From: Orbicella faveolata
Lineage: Eukaryota > Cnidaria > Anthozoa > Scleractinia > Merulinidae
Assembly: GCF_002042975.1 (NCBI RefSeq)
Contig: NW_018148923.1
Span: 616,948-680,947, forward strand
Direction: 5' to 3'
Length of the DNA stretch: 64,000 bases
In this document: positions 57,045 to 64,000 of the stretch, piece by piece
Numbering within the stretch: position 1 is the first letter of the stretch
How the letters are laid out: each line of letters begins with the position of its first letter
Made by a program: the position numbers and the translations under genes
The notes under the pieces: model-generated
Told to the model about the DNA's origin: nothing
The model's database searches: none
Seen by the model: only the letters and a program-made list of their open reading frames with translations

Positions 57045-57971
57045 TTATTTCCGAGCAAAATGTTTGCTAGAAGTTCAAGTGTCGCCGAAAAAATTGATTG
57101 CAATTTGTTTTTGGCAGATTTGCAACCTGCTCAAATTTGATCGGTAAACTCTGTCACCAGGTGAAGTATAAAGAGTGCGAATTGTTATCATAAATCAAAT
57201 TTAAGACCATTGTTTCGCATAGAATCCATTCCGGAAGCACTCAGTATATTCTAAGCCATGTTTCAGTCACCGCTTCTTTAAAAAGGGTGAAAACCACAAA
57301 CTGGTCTACAACTATCTTACATCGAAAAGCTAAGAGCGCGCTTTTATACTCTTGGAAAATTGACAATTTTTGTTCGCCATCGTTGTAGGTTGAGACCATT
57401 ATTGCAAAAGGCAATAATAAAGATAATAGTAACATCTACTCATTAGAAGATAACCCAAAGAAAATACTCGCGTTGAAAAAGCTGTCGGCTCGTGTTCCCA
57501 CAGCATCACCGCTCGTTTTCTTAAACTTCCACTCGTGTATCTATTTAACAATTTGATTCTGAGCTCGAGATTTCTATCGCGTGATTGTTGACGAGGGCGC
57601 AGCAACTATTACGCATAGAAATTGAGAGCTAATAATCTAATTGTCTTGGCATAAATCTATTAGTCGTTTAAAACTTTATCTAACACCTCTTCCCAAAAGC
57701 GCAAAGAAGCGGCCGCCATTTCGTTAACAAGCGCACACTGCTGGGCTACTCACAATCTACAACAGAATAGATAGTGAGTAGCCTAGCTACAAACGCTTTA
57801 CATGTTTTCTATTTCTTAAAGTTGCTCGGCAACGTAAAAGGTTTTGCACACCAGACAACAAAGTCAACCAGGCCCATCTTGGAAACTCTTCAAGGGCTCA
57901 TGGCAGGGGCCACTCCCAGGAACCAGTCCCCTTTGTTTTTGCCGACCTTACGAGATCGCACAATAGGTCAA

Positions 57972-58365
57972 GTTCGATATATCAATATTCTAACATGACT
58001 CCGAAGCTTTTAGGACAAACTTCTCTATTTGGTGGTGTTTTAGTCTTTGTATCCAAGTCTCTTTATGCATGATTACGTCACACACTCAAAAATTTACCAC
58101 CAAGCCCCATTGGCGAGAAATTTTCTCAAACCTCAGGTACCTTCGTGTTGTTTCCTCGAGGGTATTCTTTTCATATTTGCTGCTTTGGGAATTTGTCCAC
58201 GATAAAATTTGTAATTTGCATTTTAAAAGCGAGGCTTGGTGGTGAAATTTGCTGGTCTGATCTCATCATGCATAAGGGTTATTGACGGACCAAAGAGAAA
58301 CTTAACAAATTTGCAATTGTGTCCTGAAAGCATCGGAGCCATGTTAGAATATCAATATCTCGAAC
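57972..58365. mobile_element. Foldback element with arms of about 135 bp
   Basis: Arms 57,972-58,106 and 58,233-58,365 are inverted copies. GTTCGATATATCAATATTCT on the left matches AGAATATCAATATCTCGAAC on the right, and both inner ends carry ACCACCAAGCC / GGCTTGGTGGT. Loop about 126 bp. Confidence 0.65.
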
Positions 58366-58615
58366 GTGGTCTACTATGCGCCAAATGGAACGGTTCTTGA
58401 TTCAATCAGTCGTGATCAACATTTTTATATGTGGCAAATAAAATAAGCCAAAGTTTTAATCACACGAATAAGTTAATGCTGCTGCTAGTATCATTTCCTT
58501 CTTGTTCATAAATTTAAGAACAACTTTCCTCCTAAATTCGTTTGGATTTGAACAAATTTTAATGTCCCTTGAAAAGAAAACATATTCTATAATATCAGTT
58601 CAGTAACTAGAGCAT

Positions 58616-58860
58616 GCAGTTTTCTTCAGTCGTCAAAGCCAAACCAAAATAAAGACTCCAGCCAATCACAAAGGGCACAGACGTTCCAGTAAACCAATCA
58701 AAACTTGAAGTAAATCCATGGAGTGGAGCGAAGCGCGGGAAAACGTGTGCTAGCCAATTAAGATTGGTTTTCGTTTTACTTCTGATTGGATGAAAAAGTG
58801 GCGCGATTTTTTTTAAGCCAATCGTGTAGTGCGCTTTAATATGGCGGTACATCACGAGTA
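58616..58860. repeat. Interspersed-repeat-like segment with CCAAT/ATTGG motifs
   Basis: CCAATCA-type and ATTGG motifs alternate (58,662, 58,691, 58,755, 58,785, 58,819) with GCGGGAAAACG. An 82-codon minus-strand ORF covers it but shows no known domain and is probably non-coding. A segment of similar composition occurs at 37,436-37,560. Confidence 0.35.
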
Positions 58861-59549
58861 TCCCCTCTTGTTCATGAGTTTTCTTATTCTAATTACTCGT
58901 CTGGTTGAAAATTTGTATATCGTATGGAGGAATTAAACGTTAACCATACTTAGAAATTAAATCAATTAACTATGTGAAAATTTGTTATTGCTACTTTTAT
59001 AGTAGCAAGACTCAAAACTCGACTGGAAGCTCAATATGTTAATTCTCCTCACTGATTGACACATTTTATCATAATGCAAGTTTTGAGAAGTTGGTAGTAC
59101 ATCAAGAAAGTATCCTCAAGTAGATAAACTTCTCTATTCTTTCAACCTGTGTTCAAGACATTGCATACATACTCGAAGGGGAAATTGGAGTTTGATCATT
59201 CTTCCCTTCAAATAAGAAATTACTGATTTTATTCAGATCATTATACACCAAGTTAATAATGGTTAAGCTCTGATTCACTAAGCAAAGCTAGAAAAAAAAA
59301 TCGTTATCAAGCGTATTAAGAAGAAACCGTCCGGCCAAAAATCAGCAGGAAGTTAAGAATAGTTTTTTCCTTGTTGTCATACATATATTTACATACATAC
59401 CACTGTTGCTTCCTGAAATGGCCTTTTCAGCACCAATGTTATAAACTGTTACAAATTATTTCAAATCTTTACGTTAGATTAAATTTAAATAATTTAAAAA
59501 GAGAAATAAATTAATCAATTAACTTACATTAGCCAAGAGATTATGATCC

Positions 59550-60109
59550 TGTATTAGCTAACTCCCTTAAACTGCTGCTTTTAAATGCATCCAAGCTAAT
59601 CCTCAAGTCACTGCTCTGACCGTTCCAAATTTTAACACCTGCTACGCAAATCGACGTTGACCAGTTGCTAAGTGACAAAATGGTATATTAAGATTATCTA
59701 CAGATGGCATCACTCTAGTGCTTACTACCGATCTCTTTTGAAACTGATCACAGAGGTATTTAGGTGCTAAGTTGTTACGTGACATTTATGAACCATAACA
59801 GCGTCATGGATCTCTAATCTATCTTCAACACTGAGCCATCCAAGTGTCTTCAGGCCCACACTTACATGGTCATATTTTCTAAGTCTTAGGAATAATCCTT
59901 GCTACAAAGTTTTGCACTAATTGAAGCTTATGTGTGTCAGCTTTGAAGATGTTGGCCCATACGAAAGAACAATAAATATGGGTTATTGACCAAGCCTGTT
60001 TGGTCAAGATGGCTGGATATTGGCCAAGTTCTTTTTTTGCGAGTTTATGGAGCGAGACCGGGAAATTTTTCTTGCGGGACACGGCGGGCAGTCCCGAACG
60101 GGCAAGATA

Positions 60110-60140
<31 letters not shown>

Positions 60141-60530
60141 CAGGGCAAGATTTGATTCATCTTACCCGCTCACGGAGCTAGACATATAGTAAAAGAGCTT
60201 AGTGAATACAAAATCTTTTTTATGAGCAATAAAAGTGATTGTCTGAACTAACTGATTAAAACAATAGAGGCTGTTTTAGTAATATGAGTATCATGAAAGA
60301 CGCTGATCTAGATATATTCTTAGGTCCTTAGAAAAAGTAGTTTGACCTAGCATAGAAATGAAAATCAAAGGTAACTAGCTACTTAAAAGTTGTGGTAGGC
60401 CGACAACAAGTAGCTTTGTCTTGTCAGGATTTATGAATGATGAATCTTTAGAACACCATTCGCAGATCTCCGTCAAGTCAGCATTTACATTGGCTGTAGT
60501 AGGAGTTCCTCTGTCGAGTTAAAAACTGGA
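59550..60530 (-). mobile_element. LINE reverse-transcriptase relic, split by a MITE
   Basis: Minus-strand translation gives pieces of the C-terminal reverse-transcriptase region of non-LTR elements: EICEWCSKDSSFINPDKTKL, then CSFVWANIFKADTHKLQLVQ, NFVARIIP, and KYDHVSVGLKTLGWLSVEDR. Several stops interrupt it, so it is a dead copy. An insertion at about 59,977-60,188 separates KLFYY from CSFVWAN. Confidence 0.7.
59977..60188. mobile_element. MITE inserted in the LINE relic
   Basis: GGTTATTGACCAAGCCTG and GGTCAAGATGGCTGGATAT link it to the element at 14,233-14,340. Inside, GGGCAAGATAGCTCCATCTT and CTTGCCCGCTCGGG form further inverted motifs. Removing it restores continuity of the LINE's reading, which dates it as younger than the LINE. 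Confidence 0.6.
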
Positions 60531-61125
60531 AACGTAACAAATTCAGTAGTTGTAACCTATAGTAGATCGTAGCGTATCCTCCAATCGTTCCAAAGAGGTC
60601 AGAATCAAGTGCCACAAAGCAAATATATAATCGTATTGGGATTTCTTTCGTTCAGTGATTGATTTCGATTCGCTTTACTGCTGGGTCCAAGAAGCCTTAT
60701 TAATGGTCCCATGGCAAGGCAAGGACTGTTGACGACGATGATAACCGAGTAGATAATTTTTTCGTCTTGCAATTTATCTCGATTGACTTTATAAGGGAAA
60801 ATTACGCACTGATCACATAAAAATTAAGTCAGAGCTCCGATCAAAGCGCCCACATCGCCTTAGCGTATCTTGATTTATGTAAAATGAAATAACTAAGAGA
60901 ATTGCTACTCACCCCTGGATGGGGTGTNTTCCGTCCGGCAAAACCGATAACTTGTGCCAGGCTCCCACGGTATGAAATCAGGCAATGTGTAATGATTTAA
61001 ATTGCACCCGAGCCTGAATCCGGGTCTGTTACATTTGCACAATGTAACATTCGAAATTTCGCCGTCACGAGTAATCTATTAGACAACCCGTAACTGAAAT
61101 ATTTATTTATTATTTCTATTATATT

Positions 61126-61225
61126 TTGGGAGGTGGTCCGTAGAGGGGGTCCGTAGGGGGGAGTCCGTGGACCGGTCCATAGGTAGTCCGCGGACCCGGT
61201 CCGTAGTGGGGGTCCGCGGACCTGT
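61126..61225. repeat. G-rich array of GGTCCG palindromes
   Basis: Units of (G)GGTCCGTAG and GTCCGCGGACC repeat irregularly over about 100 bp, 0.6 kb before the ITIH-like coding exon. Runs of 4-6 G on the plus strand could form quadruplexes; the GGTCCGCGGACC units could form hairpins. Confidence 0.7.
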
Positions 61226-61758
61226 GTCAGTGTTTTCGGGTTACCCGGATTTACCTAAGGGAACCAGGAGGTAACTTCTCCTACACAACAGGATTTAGCT
61301 AAGAGAAGTGTGTGGGAATGAATCACCAACACACACCAAAATAACGTGTGTAAGGAAACCAAACTAATGTAGGAAAATAACCCAAATAGTAAGAAAAATA
61401 ATAACATAACACTAATAAAAATAGTCTGAAAATTAGCACTTAAAATGAACTAAAGTGACCTTGTCACACTGATATTCGGAATTATTTAATGGTCGTTGTG
61501 TTATCGTAACACGGAATAGTAAATGCCTTTCGAATTATGCGTAACACGATTCGTTGAGCGTTCAAGCAGAAAGCATCTACAAAACCGCAGCTGCTATTTA
61601 CATAATTTATATTTAACATACCCTCGAGCTTCAACAGGAACTAGTGGTCTATGCTTAACGAAGCGGTTGTTTTGGTTTAATTTGGGTGTTTTCCAGAATT
61701 CTGTGTGAGTTCTATTTCTTTACTGTATGATCCAGGCCAAGCTGCGAAGATTGAGAAG

Positions 61759-62525
61759 ATGCAGTCGTACTTGTACAGCCTCGCTTTTCTTCTGATCCTC
61801 GCCGAGAATGCAAGCACCACAACATTCACGGCTGATGTCGATCTCAGCTTGAGTCGCCATCCCAGGGATGTGAACAGCGCTGCAGTGTTGACTCCTTTGA
61901 GTTTGAATGTAACTTCTCAAATATCTTCACGCTTTGCCAACACTTTGGTTACGAGTACGTTGGAAAACAAATCCCCCCAAAATCAAGAGGCCAAGTTCGT
62001 CGTTCAGATTCCGGAAACTGCTTTCATCTCGAACTTCTCGATGGTGGTGAACGGAAAACACTACATCGGGAAGGTAAAGGAGAAGAACGCTGCAAAAAAT
62101 GAGTATGAGAAAGCGAAGAACGAGAGCAGGAATACGGGTCTCGTGAGCTCCACTGGATCAGAACAAGCTTTACGAGGTATGGATGTGTTTAACATCGCGA
62201 TCAGTGTGGCACCAAACAGCAGCGCTGAATTTCGTTTGAACTATCAGCAGCTTTTGGTGAGGCGAAAAGGTTATTACGAACAAGCCATCAGTGTTCGACC
62301 TAAGCAGATAGTTCCCGTACTTAAGGTTGTCGTGGATATCGAAGAACCTCAAGCCCTTAGTTATGTGGATGTGATGAAAATTCGGGAGAATCCGAGCGAC
62401 GCAGTCGTGAAGGGGAATCCACTGGCAGCTGTAACTAACGTATCACCAACCTCGGTTCATATAGAGTACAATCCAAGTGAAGACGAGCAGGGGCCAACTG
62501 GAATACACGGAGATTTCATTATAAG
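61759..62525 (+). CDS. Inter-alpha-trypsin inhibitor heavy chain-like protein, first coding exon (partial)
   Basis: ITIH proteins are secreted and bind or cross-link hyaluronan; a VIT domain is followed by a von Willebrand A domain. The exon starts at ATG 61,759 and encodes a hydrophobic signal peptide (YLYSLAFLLILAENAS). Residues about 35-165 form a VIT domain: LNVTSQISSRFANTLVTS, then EAKFVVQIPETAFISNFSM, GKVKEKNAAKNEYEKA, and DVFNIAISVAPNSSAEFRLN. The exon ends GDFIIR, where other family members run towards the vWA domain, at a good donor (AG|GTAACA, phase 2). An acceptor-like CTGTATGATCCAG at 61,739 suggests an upstream 5' UTR exon, so the longer open frame starting at 61,705 is probably not used. 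No following exon was recognised to 64,000; the rest is beyond the window. The ITIH number cannot be assigned. Confidence 0.85.
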
Positions 62526-64000
62526 GTAACATCCCTTGTCGTTTTACGTTATATTTTTCAAGTTCTTTACTACGTGATTGATTGAACGTCTCCTTCCCGA
62601 CTTCTGAAATCACGCAATCACAAAATTGTGGGTTGTGCAGAGGTACGAATTAGGCTTGAGAATCATGATCAGGGCTCAGTTAAACTATTCAGATTCTGAA
62701 ATCAAACGATCCTATTTTAGAATGGGGAGCGAGAACGCTTGAAATTGAAATACCTATTGTAATTTTTTAGGGCATAAAATGTCGATCGTTACTTGATAAA
62801 CATATTTTTCAAGTTTTGGCATTCGCGTCACGACATCCAGAAAATTATTAGATCGCGCCAGATCGCGCGATCCTTAGGTATAGAAAAGTATAATACAAAT
62901 CAGATCACGCTTTTTCATGTTCGAAGTAAGGAACAAGAGAGACAAAAATGTTTTGAAATAGTGCAGCCATGTAGCATTGTACAACGGTATTTTCTCTGAG
63001 GACTCGTTGTTATGGTAGCTTACACGGCTAAGACAGCTTAGAGGGCCAGCAACGAAAATCAGCCAACAAGCGTGCGTTATTTTTGCCGGTCCAATATTTT
63101 CTAAGTACACTCTTTGTTTGTAAGAATGTTGTTTTTCCGGCCGGGGCTGAATGTTGGTATTTTTCTGCCGATTTTAGGCTGAAAATATTCATGTGAATAT
63201 TCTTAGCGTATGACAGATCTGTTTTCGAATGTATCTGGTGTCTCGATAGTCTCCTCCGCAGCCGTTTTTTGGGATGTCACGCAACGCTCGCCCCAAAGAA
63301 ACGTGGGGAGCGTTGCGTGACATCCCATAAAACGGCTGCGGAGGAGACTAGTGTCTCGATCGTTGTGAAGTAATTTTGGAGCCAGCCTGCAGGCGTTTAA
63401 GTCTGACAGAAAAATTGTTAGCACCGAACATACGGCTAGTGCTGTTTTTGTTGCTTTTTGGCCAGTTATGCCATTTAGAGAAAGGAAGAATTTTATACGG
63501 TTTAGTTAAAAACATAATGGGATTAATCGTATTTACAAATTTTCATTGACACAAAATTATTCTAACAAAATTCTTCAAATTTCGCAAATTTCAATCTGGA
63601 TATTCTTATACATAAAACATATTCTTATAAAAAGAAAGAGTGTATTGGACCGGGCAAAGTTTCTCACGGTAGCTACAATCATAAACTCGTGAATTACTCT
63701 CTTACTAATCAGGCTTATTGTAGGGACACCGCTTCCCTCTGATCTGTACTGACAAGGAGTAGGGACGATATTTACCATTTGAACCGCATTGAGAATCACG
63801 GCAGAGGACGATGGAACTTTTTTCCCCCATGAATATTTAAGAATGCCTGTTTTTTCTTTCTTCCATGGCCTCCATCCGCGTTTCCTCCATCGCTTGTTTT
63901 CTCTCTTACCACCTGCTTCCATCAATCCGCCCATACTTCTTCGGCTTCCTTCCTTCCTTCCTTCCTCACTCCGTCTCTCCACGCACCCTTGGTTGCTTGT
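62526..64000. other. First intron of the ITIH-like gene, continuing past the window
   Basis: Apart from the hairpin MITE and a TTCC microsatellite at 63,941-63,964 nothing was recognised. No exon continuing the VIT/vWA protein was found. Confidence 0.5.
63247..63350. mobile_element. Hairpin MITE with 9-bp target-site duplication (Mutator-like)
   Basis: Arms beginning TAGTCTCCTCCGCAGCCGTT and ending AACGGCTGCGGAGGAGACTA pair over about 45 bp each, around a 15-bp centre. GTGTCTCGA lies directly on both sides (63,238-63,246 and 63,351-63,359). A 9-bp duplication is typical of Mutator-like elements. Confidence 0.8.

Larger units (their letters stand above)
49561..61700. other. About 12 kb without a recognised gene
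   Basis: No exon chain with family similarity was found. Short open frames (for example 53,412-53,651, 55,912-55,730, 56,188-56,439) have no recognisable domain or splice context. The region holds an AT-rich palindromic run (52,019-52,070), a GT microsatellite, foldback elements near 58 kb, a LINE relic near 60 kb and a G-rich palindromic array near 61.2 kb. It may include the ITIH-like gene's promoter and 5' UTR exon. Confidence 0.55.

Noticed and set aside
61705-61758. Upstream ATG extending the ITIH-like exon by 18 residues
   Set aside because: It lies before a likely acceptor (GATCCAG) and would place non-hydrophobic residues ahead of the signal peptide.

Overview
The window comes from an animal nuclear genome with spliced genes, GT-AG introns, tRNA-derived SINEs and many foldback elements. 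Protein similarity and repeat types suggest an anthozoan cnidarian, most likely a stony coral. The species is an inference; no species-specific marker was seen. No bacterial or organelle sequence was recognised.

Layout. Positions 1-11,230 hold no recognised gene, only repeats, a 1.56-kb inverted-repeat element and the probable 3' UTR of the next gene. A nine-exon DBHS gene (NONO/SFPQ/PSPC1 family, two RRMs plus NOPS plus coiled coil) runs on the minus strand from 18,480 to 11,235. Only 148 bp separates its start codon from that of a divergent UTP14 gene on the plus strand (18,629-33,949). Inside the large central intron of UTP14, on the same strand, lie exons of a second gene, a TIPIN (Swi3/Csm3) homologue (25,189-28,243). 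That intron also holds a 170-base assembly gap, a 0.5-kb palindrome, an LTR-element fragment and a DNA-transposon fragment; one conserved piece of each gene is not visible there. An eight-exon lysophosphatidic acid acyltransferase (AGPAT3/4 or plant-LPAT2 type) lies on the minus strand (47,781-36,185), converging on UTP14. About 12 kb with no recognised gene follows, and then the first coding exon of an inter-alpha-trypsin inhibitor heavy chain-like protein (61,759-62,525) whose remainder is beyond the window.

Main discoveries. (1) Introns 2, 3 and 4 of the DBHS gene each carry one related box C/D snoRNA, with box C, box D, a terminal stem that covaries between copies, and a 76, 94 or 76 nt spacer to the 3' splice site. 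All three share an 11-12 nt block complementary to the universal 530-loop region of 18S rRNA. Their host gene shares a promoter with UTP14, a small-subunit processome factor, so guide RNAs and processing factor may be co-expressed. (2) A complete type I hammerhead ribozyme lies on the minus strand at 35,223-35,267, in one arm of a foldback element whose other arm has lost half of the ribozyme. (3) TIPIN is nested in UTP14.

Mobile DNA is abundant: two tRNA-derived SINE families, a LINE, a Penelope-like element cut by a hAT-like transposon, an LTR-element fragment with a primer-binding site, and many MITE or foldback elements, one with clean 9-bp target duplications.
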